From Bacillus sp. FJAT-27264 (GTDB lineage Bacteria; Bacillota; Bacilli; Paenibacillales; Paenibacillaceae), in contig NZ_MAQW01000032.1 in the NCBI RefSeq assembly GCF_001682855.1, positions 214,199-278,198 of the forward strand: a stretch of 64,000 bases of DNA, read 5' to 3'. Positions 17,000 to 25,057 of this stretch are shown one piece after another. Position numbers and translations under genes: made by a program. A model generated the notes under the pieces. It was not told where the DNA came from, ran no database searches, and saw nothing but the letters and a program-made list of their open reading frames with translations. Positions within the stretch are counted from its first letter, which is position 1; every line of letters begins with the position of its first letter.

Positions 17000-17042
17000 A
17001 AAAGGACTCTCCACGTTATAACTTGTGGGAGAGTCCTTTTTT
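17000..17042 (-). terminator. Terminator overlapping the 3' coding end of the FUSC-type gene
   Basis: The stem GGACTCTCCCAC/GTGGAGAGTCC is followed by TTTTATTTT on the minus strand. Its 5' arm is formed by the last codons of the gene and the stop codon lies in the loop. Confidence 0.85.
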
Positions 17043-18116
17043 CATGTAACGAATACCTTGGACGATGTCTCGCTTAGCTTCGTGTGGTACCGCCGGACAG
17101 ATGGCATATTCTGCTCGCTCTATCTCTTCCAGCACCCGGTTCAGGTGTGAGAAGACTGCGCCGAGATCGCGCATGGCGGTCAGAGGGCAATGGCTCTGAA
17201 GCTTGGAGAAGCAAGAGAGCTGCAGTTCCCGCGCATGGCTCAGGGCGTCTGGAAGGGAACGGGGGCACTCGGTATCCGACAGGTTGTTCGTTCCGTACAA
17301 TGCGATGCAATCCGCAGTAGCCTCCAGCGAACCAACCATCCCTTCTGCGGCTGCATAATGCGCTGGAAGCAGGGCAATCTCATCGGTGATTTCTTTCACA
17401 TAGGCATGAACGGTCTTAAGATGAGAAGTAGCTATGCTCAACCTATTCAATTCATTACGGCACTGGTAATGCGATAGCGTATAGTGAATCTCTTTCTGCT
17501 TCTTGCCGCTTCGTTTCAGCAGTTCACCGGCTTGTTTCGATACCGCATTGCCCTTCACCGTACTTTGTTCGCCGGCAGCAAGACCCCGCAGTGCTTCTGC
17601 CAGCAGTTGGCTTCCTTCAAGTGCCAAGGCTTTTACCTTGACGAACCCCTTCGGCGGAACGATAATCATATTGATAAGAATGGCAATTAGCACTCCGATG
17701 AAGGTCTCGGTTATTCTAGAGACTACATAATCATTTTGATAGAAGGAGAGGGCCATAACAGAGGTGACGCCTACTTGGGTCACGGCCTGAATATTCACGC
17801 GGCAGGCGGTGGCGATGCCAATGCCGATGAGCAACATAAGCAGGATGGAGAGCCCGCTTATGTTAAAGAACTTGCCGACGATCAGAGCGACGATCCCGCC
17901 AAGAATGATGCCCAAGAGGCGGTAGATTCCTTTTTCTACAGAGCCCTTCACCGTACCTTGGGTAATCAGAATGGCAGCTAGCGGAGCAAAGTACAGATAG
18001 TGATTACTATAAAGACTGTGCACCACCACCCAGGAGAGCGAAGCGGCCAGCGTAATTCGTATCATATATAGGGAAAAACCAAATTTCTCAAGGCGGTCAA
18101 ATAACCCCTCGTTCAT
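17016..18116 (-). CDS. Aromatic acid exporter family (FUSC/DUF939-like) membrane protein
   Basis: 366 residues. The N-terminal half (to about 165) has six closely packed membrane segments (IRITLAASLSWVVVHSL, YLYFAPLAAILITQGTV, GIGIATACRVNIQAVTQVGVT) ending in IIVPPKGFVKVKAL. The rest is a cytoplasmic helical domain. This layout matches the YgaE/ArAE_1 type of putative aromatic-acid exporters; the substrate is unproven. The start is ambiguous: ATG 18116 has a weak GAAG at proper distance, while ATG 18125 abuts it. It stands alone, divergent from potABCD, and its 3' end is shared with the terminator. Confidence 0.78.
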   Translation of the reverse strand: MNEGLFDRLEKFGFSLYMIRITLAASLSWVVVHSLYSNHYLYFAPLAAILITQGTVKGSVEKGIYRLLGIILGGIVALIVGKFFNISGLSILLMLLIGIGIATACRVNIQAVTQVGVTSVMALSFYQNDYVVSRITETFIGVLIAILINMIIVPPKGFVKVKALALEGSQLLAEALRGLAAGEQSTVKGNAVSKQAGELLKRSGKKQKEIHYTLSHYQCRNELNRLSIATSHLKTVHAYVKEITDEIALLPAHYAAAEGMVGSLEATADCIALYGTNNLSDTECPRSLPDALSHARELQLSCFSKLQSHCPLTAMRDLGAVFSHLNRVLEEIERAEYAICPAVPHEAKRDIVQGIRYMKKGLSHKL

Positions 18117-18283
18117 ATGCTTCATCTTCTTTCGCAAAAATAAGAAAACATCAATTTATCTTTCATCCGTTTTCATTATATCACCTCATTTTTGATGAAA
18201 ATCCTCATAAGTTTTACGAACTTGTTAAGTTTCTGGGGGACGTTAACAATCTAAGTTATCGCATAAGATGAAGCTATCTATTA

Positions 18284-18318
18284 TGCTATACCTATATGAG
18301 GTGTCGAACGAAAGGAGG
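18284..18318 (+). promoter_or_regulatory. Extended -10 and stabiliser-type Shine-Dalgarno upstream of potA
   Basis: TGCTATACC (18284-18292) is a weak extended -10. GAAAGGAGG (18310-18318) is identical to the STAB-SD core known from cry3A leaders, but lies about 100 bases before potA and opens no credible gene. A CCCGC-AGGAA-GCGGG hairpin follows near 18362-18376. Confidence 0.45.
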
Positions 18319-18409
18319 AATTGTCGCTTATCCGCATTGGGCATGCCGATATCGATTGTTCCCCGCAGGAAGCGGGTAAAATAGGATTGTATTACTAAAG
18401 GCAGGGAGG

Positions 18410-19534
18410 TTGTTAGCTATAGCTACCCAGGAAGGCACTATTATTTCTTTTGACAAGGTAACGAAGCAATACGACGATGAAGAGGCTGTCCTCAAAGAGG
18501 TCAGTTTTGAGATTGAGCGGGGTAAATTCTATACATTACTGGGCCCGTCCGGTTGCGGTAAAACGACGATTCTCCGGCTGATTGCCGGATTCGCTGAACC
18601 GACAGGCGGCTCAATTATTTTGAACGGAAAAGTGATTAACCACATTCCCGCCAACGAGCGGCAGGTCAATACGGTTTTTCAGGACTACGCATTGTTTCCA
18701 CACCTGAACGTATTTGAGAATGTGGCTTTCGGCTTGCGTATCAAGAAGCTTAAGAAGGATGTCATTACGCAAAAGGTGCAGGAGGCGCTGCGCTTCGTGA
18801 ACCTCGCCGGTTACGATCAGCGGGCCATTACAGAAATGTCCGGTGGACAGCGTCAGCGTGTAGCCATCGCCCGGGCCATCGTCAACGAGCCGCAGGTCCT
18901 GCTGCTGGACGAGCCTTTGTCGGCGCTGGATTTGAAGCTGCGGACAGAGATGCAGTATATTTTGCGGGAGATGCAGCAGCGGTTGGGGATTACTTTCATC
19001 TTCGTCACGCATGATCAGGAAGAAGCATTGGCGATGTCTGACTGGATCTTCGTAATGAACAAGGGCAAAATCGAGCAGAGCGGCACGCCTCACGATATTT
19101 ATGATGAGCCGATCAACCGTTTCGTGGCTGACTTTATTGGAGAATCGAACATTGTGCCGGGTGTTATGATCGAAGATAATCTGGTGGAATTCAACGGACG
19201 GCGCTTCGAATGCTTCGATGCCGGTCTAAGGCCCAATGAATCGGTGGAGATTGTGATTCGTCCCGAGGATTTGGAAATCTCGGATGTGGAGCAGGGCAAG
19301 CTGCGTGTACGTGTAGACTCCCAGTTGTTCCGGGGCGTGCATTACGAGATCAGCTGTTATGACGAGTCCGGGCATGAATGGCTGGTCCATTCCACACGTC
19401 AAGCTACTGTCGGCAGTGAAATTGGCCTTTATTTCGATCCTGAAGCGATTCATGTCATGCGGTTCGGGGAAACGGAGGAAGAGTTCGACAGACGTCTGGA
19501 AGCTTACGGCGAGGTGGAGAGTCATGAACAATAA
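18410..19534 (+). CDS. potA: Spermidine/putrescine ABC transporter ATP-binding protein
   Basis: 374 residues. Walker A GPSGCGKTT at 45-53, signature MSGGQRQRV at about 142, Walker B VLLLDEPLSALD, and the His switch (FVTHDQEEAL). A C-terminal TOBE-like domain begins near residue 240. It powers polyamine uptake with the next three products. The only standard start is the TTG at 18410; it touches GGGAGG, so AAAGG eight bases upstream, or a non-standard start nearby, must serve. The gene overlaps potB by 11 bases. Confidence 0.93.
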   Translation: MLAIATQEGTIISFDKVTKQYDDEEAVLKEVSFEIERGKFYTLLGPSGCGKTTILRLIAGFAEPTGGSIILNGKVINHIPANERQVNTVFQDYALFPHLNVFENVAFGLRIKKLKKDVITQKVQEALRFVNLAGYDQRAITEMSGGQRQRVAIARAIVNEPQVLLLDEPLSALDLKLRTEMQYILREMQQRLGITFIFVTHDQEEALAMSDWIFVMNKGKIEQSGTPHDIYDEPINRFVADFIGESNIVPGVMIEDNLVEFNGRRFECFDAGLRPNESVEIVIRPEDLEISDVEQGKLRVRVDSQLFRGVHYEISCYDESGHEWLVHSTRQATVGSEIGLYFDPEAIHVMRFGETEEEFDRRLEAYGEVESHEQ

Positions 19535-20330
19535 GGGCCGGTCGTTTTATCTCATCCCTTATTATTTGTGGATTGCCTTGTTTGTTATCGCTCCGGTATT
19601 TCTGGTTATTTACTATTCTCTGTTCGATCTGGACGGCCATTTGACGCTGGACAATTACGTGAATTTCTTTACGCCTGTCTATTTGAAAATGACGCTGACC
19701 TCCTTCTGGTACGCGTTTCTGATTACGATATTCTCGCTCTTGGTCGCCTATCCGGCGGCTTATCTGTTGACGAGAACGAAGCATAAGCAGCTTTGGCTGC
19801 TGCTGATTATTTTGCCGACCTGGATTAATCTTCTGCTGAAAACTTATGCCTTCATCGGGATCTTCGGCACCTTCGGACCCATCAACAACCTGTTCGATGT
19901 GCTTGGGATCGGTGAGCAGCAGATTTTGTTCACGGGCTTCAGCTTTGTGTTCGTGTCGGTCTACATCTTTATTCCGTTCATGATTCTGCCGATCTTCAGT
20001 GCGCTGGAGGAACTCAATCTGTCTCTGCTCGATGCTGCGCGCGATCTGGGGGCGTCGGGTTGGACAACCTTCCGGCGTGTGGTTTTTCCACTGACGATCT
20101 CGGGTGTGCGTTCCGGCTGTATGGCGGTATTCATTCCGGCGCTGTCACTGTTTATGATCACAAGGCTTATCGCCGGTAGCCGGGTTATTACGCTCGGGAC
20201 TGCGATTGAGCAGCACTTTTTGGTTACACAGGATTGGGGCATGGGCTCCACAGTAGCCGTATTTCTGATTGCGATTATGGCGCTGTTCATGATTCTGTGG
20301 GGCGGCGCACGGAAAGGGGTGCAGAGATGA
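19524..20330 (+). CDS. potB: Spermidine/putrescine ABC transporter permease
   Basis: 268 residues and six membrane segments. It contains the PotB-type PTWINLLLKTYAFIGIFGTFGP and the EAA loop LLDAARDLGASGWTTFRRVVFP. ATG 19524 gives the normal family length; it overlaps the end of potA by 11 bases and potC by 4 (ATGA), so the operon is tightly coupled. Confidence 0.93.
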   Translation: MNNKGRSFYLIPYYLWIALFVIAPVFLVIYYSLFDLDGHLTLDNYVNFFTPVYLKMTLTSFWYAFLITIFSLLVAYPAAYLLTRTKHKQLWLLLIILPTWINLLLKTYAFIGIFGTFGPINNLFDVLGIGEQQILFTGFSFVFVSVYIFIPFMILPIFSALEELNLSLLDAARDLGASGWTTFRRVVFPLTISGVRSGCMAVFIPALSLFMITRLIAGSRVITLGTAIEQHFLVTQDWGMGSTVAVFLIAIMALFMILWGGARKGVQR

Positions 20331-21154
20331 GGAAAAGAAACGGATTCTCCAATCTGTATCTCGTTTTGGTGTTTGCTGTGCTGTACGCACCGATTGTTTA
20401 TCTGATGTACTACTCGTTCAACAGCGGGGGTACGATGCACAAGTTTGAAGGCTTTACCCTGGAATATTACCGCGAGGTGATTCAGGATAGCCGGCTGATC
20501 ATTATTGTGATCAATACACTGGTCATTGCGTTGCTGTCTTCGGCGATTGCTACGGTAATCGCGACCATTGGTGCGCTGGCGATCCATCGGGTCCGCAGCC
20601 GCCGGGCTAAGAACACCTTATTGTCGCTGAACAATGTGCTCATCGTCAGTCCAGACGTCATCATCGGGGCTTCATTCCTGATTCTGTTCACGATTGTGGG
20701 GATCAAGCTGGGCTTCATGTCTGTGCTGCTCTCGCATGTGGCCTTCAGTATCCCGATCGCGGTGCTGATGATTCTGCCGCATCTGCAAGAAATGAGTCCT
20801 ACACTGACCGATGCGGCCCGCGATCTGGGTGCCAGCCGCCGGGATGTGCTGACGAAGGTCATTCTGCCAATTATCAAGCCGGGTATTTTCAGCGGATTCT
20901 TCATGGCGCTAACATACTCGCTCGATGACTTTGCGGTCACCTTCTTCGTGACCGGTAACGGATACTCCACCTTGTCGGTCGAGATTTATTCCAGAGCCAG
21001 ACAGGGCGTATCGCTGTCCATTAATGCGCTCTCGACCCTGATTTTCCTCTTCACCATCGTGCTAGTAGTCGGTTATTACTTCCTGACAACTCGCAAGAAC
21101 CGCACGGCTACTCCGGTTGCAGAATCGGTAGCGGAAGCGGGGGTGCCTAGATGA
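20327..21154 (+). CDS. potC: Spermidine/putrescine ABC transporter permease
   Basis: 275 residues with six membrane segments. It opens with NLYLVLVFAVLYAPIVYLMY, typical of PotC, and carries the EAA loop LTDAARDLGASRRDVLTKVI and the family motif YSLDDFAVTFFVTG. It pairs with PotB in the membrane. It overlaps both neighbours by the ATGA quartet. Confidence 0.93.
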   Translation: MRKRNGFSNLYLVLVFAVLYAPIVYLMYYSFNSGGTMHKFEGFTLEYYREVIQDSRLIIIVINTLVIALLSSAIATVIATIGALAIHRVRSRRAKNTLLSLNNVLIVSPDVIIGASFLILFTIVGIKLGFMSVLLSHVAFSIPIAVLMILPHLQEMSPTLTDAARDLGASRRDVLTKVILPIIKPGIFSGFFMALTYSLDDFAVTFFVTGNGYSTLSVEIYSRARQGVSLSINALSTLIFLFTIVLVVGYYFLTTRKNRTATPVAESVAEAGVPR

Positions 21155-22224
21155 AACAGCTGGTTAATGCCTTTCTGGCGATTGTCATTGTTGCTTTTGG
21201 CCTGATGTATCTAGGTTCATGGATGAACTCCAGCCAGGGCTACACGGGAAAAAACACGCTGACCATCTACAACTGGGGCGATTATGTTGATCCTGCCATG
21301 CTGAAGGAGTTCGAGAAAGAGACCGGGATTACGGTCATCTACCAGACCTTTGATTCCAACGAAGCGATGCTGACCAAGGTAGAGCAGGGAGGAACGACCT
21401 TTGATGTCGTGATTCCTTCGGATTATGCTATCTCGAAAATGAAGGAAGAGAACCTGCTGATTCCACTCGATCACAATAAGATTCCGAATCTCGTCAATAT
21501 CGATCCGCGGTTTATGAACCTGCCGTTTGATCCGGATAATCTTTATTCGGTCCCCTATTTCTGGGGTACGGTCGGGATCATCTTCAATCCGGAGATGACG
21601 AAGGGTATTGATTTCAGCAGCTGGGATTCCCTGTGGGACAGCCGACTGAAGAATAACATTTTCCTCGTGGATGGGGCACGTGAGGTCATGGGCATGGCGC
21701 TGAACAGCCTGCATTACTCCGTCAATGATACCAATGAGGACCATTTGCAGCTGGCTCTGACGAAGCTGAACAAGTTGTCGCCTAACGTAAAGGCGATTGT
21801 GGGCGACGAGATCAAAATGCTGCTGGCAAACGAAGAAGCCGCGGTAGGCATCGTTTGGTCTGGCGACGCTTCGGAGATTATGGGCGACAATGATAAGCTG
21901 GACTTTGTTGTGCCGAAGGAAGGGTCGAACAAATGGTTCGACAACATGGTCATTCCGCGTACGGCGAAGAATGTGGAAGGTGCGCATAAGTTCATCAACT
22001 TCATGCTGCGTCCTGATGTAGCAGCGAAAAATACTGAATACGTGGGCTACTCCACACCGAACGCTCAGGCTCTAAAGCTTCTGCCGCCGGATATTTCGGA
22101 GGACACCCGCTTCTACCCGCCGCCGGAAATTACAGACCATCTGGAGGTCTATAACAATCTTGGCAAGCGCATGCTCGCCCACTATAACGAGTTATTCCTG
22201 ATGTTCAAGATGAACAAGAAATAA
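21151..22224 (+). CDS. potD: Spermidine/putrescine ABC transporter substrate-binding protein
   Basis: 357 residues. The N-terminal hydrophobic stretch (about 5-24) acts as signal or anchor; no lipobox Cys is present, so it may stay membrane-tethered. The mature domain opens with NTLTIYNWGDYVDPAMLKEF, a PotD hallmark, then TFDVVIPSDYAISKM and SVPYFWGTVGIIFNPE. It captures polyamines outside the cell. The last codons (MNKK and stop) belong to the first copy of a degenerate tandem repeat that continues past the gene. Confidence 0.93.
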   Translation: MKQLVNAFLAIVIVAFGLMYLGSWMNSSQGYTGKNTLTIYNWGDYVDPAMLKEFEKETGITVIYQTFDSNEAMLTKVEQGGTTFDVVIPSDYAISKMKEENLLIPLDHNKIPNLVNIDPRFMNLPFDPDNLYSVPYFWGTVGIIFNPEMTKGIDFSSWDSLWDSRLKNNIFLVDGAREVMGMALNSLHYSVNDTNEDHLQLALTKLNKLSPNVKAIVGDEIKMLLANEEAAVGIVWSGDASEIMGDNDKLDFVVPKEGSNKWFDNMVIPRTAKNVEGAHKFINFMLRPDVAAKNTEYVGYSTPNAQALKLLPPDISEDTRFYPPPEITDHLEVYNNLGKRMLAHYNELFLMFKMNKK

Positions 22225-22340
22225 TCAGCCGTCCTTTACGGGGATGGTGAACAAGAAATAAATGGCCGTCCTCTTACGAGAGGCTGATGGACAAGAAATA
22301 ATCGGCCGCTCGCTTGTGAGAGGCTGATGGACAAGAAAAG
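22209..22340 (+). repeat. Tandem duplications of the potD 3' end
   Basis: ATGAACAAGAAATAAT at the potD stop recurs as diverged copies with ACAAGAA at 22214, 22251, 22291 and 22331, giving spacings of 37, 40 and 40 bases. Each unit carries a short GGCCGTCC-type hairpin segment. The last copy runs into the terminator. Confidence 0.75.
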
Positions 22341-22376
22341 CGCCCAACTGCGGAGTTCCGCGTTGGGCGCTTTTTG
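22337..22376 (+). terminator. Intrinsic terminator of potABCD
   Basis: AAAAGCGCCCAAC pairs with GTTGGGCGCTTTT, ending in a T-run. Confidence 0.92.
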
Positions 22377-22431
22377 GACTGAGGGGCGGGGGTGAACGGT
22401 TTGGGTATAGATATTGGTGTAGATTTAAGTT

Positions 22432-22460
22432 TAGGTATAGGTATAGGTATAGGTATAGGT
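22432..22460. repeat. Hexanucleotide repeat GGTATA
   Basis: Four perfect GGTATA units (22434-22457) are flanked by decayed copies (GGTTTA, GGTGTA) over 22404-22470. It is non-coding. The following stretch to about 22700 is purine-rich on the plus strand and has no gene. Confidence 0.8.
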
Positions 22461-22704
22461 TTAAGTATAGCTAGCAACCCGCTATTTTTAGTTTCATTAG
22501 CCGGAGGTTAAGGATGGCTCCGGCTGTTGGCCACTGGGTAGGGGGAAAGTGAAGGGGAAGTGAAGCGTGAAAATGGAGGAGTCGTGGGGCCAGAAGAGTG
22601 GAACGTTGAGCGAAAGAGGGGGAGTGGGATGAGGAGTGAAGCGGAGAGGAGAGAGAGGAGAGGAAAATGGAGAATTAGTGGGTGGAATGGGGGTGGGCGA
22701 ATTG

Positions 22705-22894
22705 AATAACGGGAATTTCTCCAGTTAATGTCATCGATAAGCCTGAAACCTTCGGAATAACTGGAAAAACTCCCGTTATTTCAACGGAAAATTCTTAAGA
22801 AAGAGTTATTTGGCTGAATTAACAGGAGTTTTTCCAGTTGTTATCATGCGGACACGTATAAACGTTAGAATAACGGGAGTTTTTCCTGTTAATT
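22705..22894. repeat. Four-copy palindromic intergenic repeat
   Basis: About 25-bp copies lie at 22705-22729, 22756-22780 (inverted), 22819-22843 and 22869-22894. Consensus AATAACGGGAGTTTTTCC followed by A/TGTTAAT; the ends are complementary, so each copy can fold. Spacers are 26, 38 and 25 bases and share no length rule. A possible half copy is seen near 36783. Confidence 0.7.
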
Positions 22895-23003
22895 GTAAGC
22901 TGGCGAATTCACGATCCACCTGTATTGAAATTTAGAACTTCCAGAATGGGTGGTTGTGGGTAACAACTCATAAACAACCAAGTAATTACTCATTAATAAC
23001 CTA

Positions 23004-23678
23004 CTATCTCAAGTAATCCATCTTTCCACGGGCTAACTCGTAACGCATTACCCGTTGTTGACCATTTTCCCGAACGGGGAGCAGATAACCTTTATTACAC
23101 AAAGTACGTAGGTGTCTGACAGCTGTTTTGTGATCTACGCCCAAATGAATCTCTATATCTTTTGGGCGTAGTCCTAGGGGCATTCCAAGAGCCAGCCGAA
23201 CGATTTCTTTTTCTGCAAGTATTATGCGGGAGATGGGTGCCGGAGATGACTGGTACCTGCTCAGCACCATACGTAACAGCGTGATGCATAGGTCAGGCCG
23301 TTGCTCCACATCATCATAAGCAAATGAAATCACCTGGTAACCCATGGCGCAAAGAAAGGTTTCCCGATTCAGTTCGTTACAGTACTTCTGGCGGTCCATG
23401 TCGCGGACATGGGAAGCAAAACCTTTGATTTCAATTAATAGTTTGAGATAGCCCGGCAGCCATACAAAATCAGCAAAATAAGATCTGCCCCGCCAATCAG
23501 CGACTTCATACTCCGGATGCAAGTCGTTTAAGTCACCACGTACCGGCCACCAGACATTGTGCAGGAACAGGGATTCGGCGTGACGATGCCCCCTTTCCAG
23601 TCTGGAGAGCCGTTCTCCGGTTCTACTTGCAAGATGTTTTGCCATGAATGATGCGTGCATTTCCTCAAATCCCACCAC
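23004..23678 (-). CDS. Orphan PD-(D/E)XK-like nuclease with C-terminal winged helix
   Basis: 224 residues. The middle shows a restriction-nuclease-like core: YFADFVW with an acidic residue, then LLIEIKGFASH, giving the D...E-x-K pattern, followed by ETFLCAMGYQVISFAYDDV, as in Vsr/DUF559-like proteins. Residues from about 165 form a helix-turn-helix (LRPKDIEIHLGVDHKTAVRHLRTL) and wing. The start lies among clustered GTGs at 23684-23675; 23678 is chosen for its distance from AAAGGG. No partner gene is adjacent. It is surrounded by repeats on both sides. Function unknown; a DNA-processing or host-defence role is only inference. Confidence 0.7.
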   Translation of the reverse strand: MVGFEEMHASFMAKHLASRTGERLSRLERGHRHAESLFLHNVWWPVRGDLNDLHPEYEVADWRGRSYFADFVWLPGYLKLLIEIKGFASHVRDMDRQKYCNELNRETFLCAMGYQVISFAYDDVEQRPDLCITLLRMVLSRYQSSPAPISRIILAEKEIVRLALGMPLGLRPKDIEIHLGVDHKTAVRHLRTLCNKGYLLPVRENGQQRVMRYELARGKMDYLR

Positions 23679-23695
23679 TCTCACCCTTTCATAAA

Positions 23696-23742
23696 CATAA
23701 AAAACGCCCCGAAGCCCCTTGGGTAAGGGGATCGGGACGTTC
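23696..23742 (-). terminator. Intrinsic terminator
   Basis: GAACGTCCCGATCCCC pairs with GGGGCTTCGGGGCGTT, followed on the minus strand by T6. It lies downstream of the methyltransferase gene and immediately before the nuclease gene. A further inverted repeat, ACTGGTCA/TGACCAGT, lies at 23753-23790. Confidence 0.8.
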
Positions 23743-23826
23743 TTCGTCTCTTACTGGTCAGTATAGGGTAAATTCGTTTTTTTGACCAGTCTAGTTAATA
23801 CATTATTGGCGGCTCAAAACCATAAT

Positions 23827-23889
23827 CGGTGGTCGGTGGTCGGTGGTCGGTGGTTAATGGTTGGTGCTTGGTGCTTGGTGCTTGGTACT
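23827..23889. repeat. Heptanucleotide repeats
   Basis: Four CGGTGGT units (23827-23854) are followed by three GGTGCTT units (23863-23883). No coding role is apparent in 23791-24025. Confidence 0.85.
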
Positions 23890-24025
23890 AGATGTCTTAT
23901 GAATAGAAGCACTGCGGCCTCAGAGATCTTACGATTGCTGGTTAAGCCTGATTTACTATTTGAAACAATGAGTATACCTCGATACCTTTTATTTCCAGAT
24001 TTAAGGTCGAACACACGAACATGTT

Positions 24026-24847
24026 TTATTTAACTCCGAGTCGCATCCGGTAGCTGATCAGCACATCCAAAGTTCTGTCTTGAAAATGCTGCTCTACCGC
24101 GGTCTGGAAATCGGCGATACTGACGTCAAGGTCCTTGGAGCCAAGCTTCCACACGGTTTGGATGGCTCCCTGGCTGAGGGCTAGGCCGATATATCGTGCT
24201 GCATCACAGGTCTCCGTATGGTGAAATACGATTTCACGGGCGAAGGAGAACAATCCGCTGTCCTTGATTCTGTTCAGGTGGCTGTCCTTATCCCACTTGT
24301 GCGCTCTTTCCGATGCCGGCACCAGCGTGTCCAAGATCTCATTAGCCTTGTCGATCAGGTTGTTATATAGAATCTCGACATTCGCTTGCAGGACCAGCGG
24401 CCAATCGCAGTCATATGCGGCGAAGACGCCTCCGTCCCGCAGGACACGGGAGACTTCCTGGAGTGTGCTCATAGGCTCCATCCAGTGAAAAGACTGCGAG
24501 CAGGTAACGACGTCTACACTGCCTGTTGCGAACGGTAATTGGTTGGAATAACCTTGGGCAAAAGAGATTGCTGGAGCATCCGGCATCTTTGCAAGCTTCT
24601 CCTGTGCTTTGCCGAGCATGTCAGGGTTCGGTTCTATGCCATGCACGGCATCAGCGGCATGGTTCCAGATGAAGGTGGACAGTCCGGTGCCGCAACCAAT
24701 ATCTGCGACAAGGGCGGGTCGGTGTCCGAGGTAAGTGGTGAGCACTTCAGACACTAACTGTGGGGCTTCTGGGCGGTAACGATCATAGTCCTCCTGAAAG
24801 CCAAGAAAACGGTCGATATTCGGTTTGCTGTTTCCGGCAGGAATCAT
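24026..24847 (-). CDS. Class I SAM-dependent methyltransferase
   Basis: 273 residues. Motif I VADIGCGTGLSTF (about 44-56), acidic loop HGIEPNPDML, then SVDVVTCSQSFHWME and EVSRVLRDGGVFAAYD, typical of methyltransferase type 11 proteins that act on small molecules. ATG 24847 follows AAGGAGG by 8 bases. Single gene; substrate unknown. Confidence 0.87.
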   Translation of the reverse strand: MIPAGNSKPNIDRFLGFQEDYDRYRPEAPQLVSEVLTTYLGHRPALVADIGCGTGLSTFIWNHAADAVHGIEPNPDMLGKAQEKLAKMPDAPAISFAQGYSNQLPFATGSVDVVTCSQSFHWMEPMSTLQEVSRVLRDGGVFAAYDCDWPLVLQANVEILYNNLIDKANEILDTLVPASERAHKWDKDSHLNRIKDSGLFSFAREIVFHHTETCDAARYIGLALSQGAIQTVWKLGSKDLDVSIADFQTAVEQHFQDRTLDVLISYRMRLGVK

Positions 24848-24981
24848 ACGGTTCTCCTCCTTGGGGTTGAATGGGCTCATCCATTCTTGATTCTATAGTT
24901 ACTATAGATATTCCTGTTTCTACTTTGCTATAAGGATAGTAGTTTCATTTCGCCAAGTCACATTATCAGATGGCTTAAATA

Positions 24982-25017
24982 TAAAGAATCCCTGGCGCCA
25001 AAAGGCGTGACCAGGGA
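24982..25017 (-). terminator. Intrinsic terminator of the mqn operon
   Basis: TCCCTGGTCACGCC and GGCGCCAGGGA form the stem on the minus strand, followed by TTCTTTATATTT. Confidence 0.78.
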
Positions 25018-25057
25018 TGGTATGGTTTGTAGAGACAGGTCCCATAATTTCCATGTG

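Noticed and set aside
22705..22894. Possible CRISPR array
   Set aside because: Only four diverged copies, one in inverted orientation, with unequal spacers of 25 to 38 bases and no cas genes nearby.
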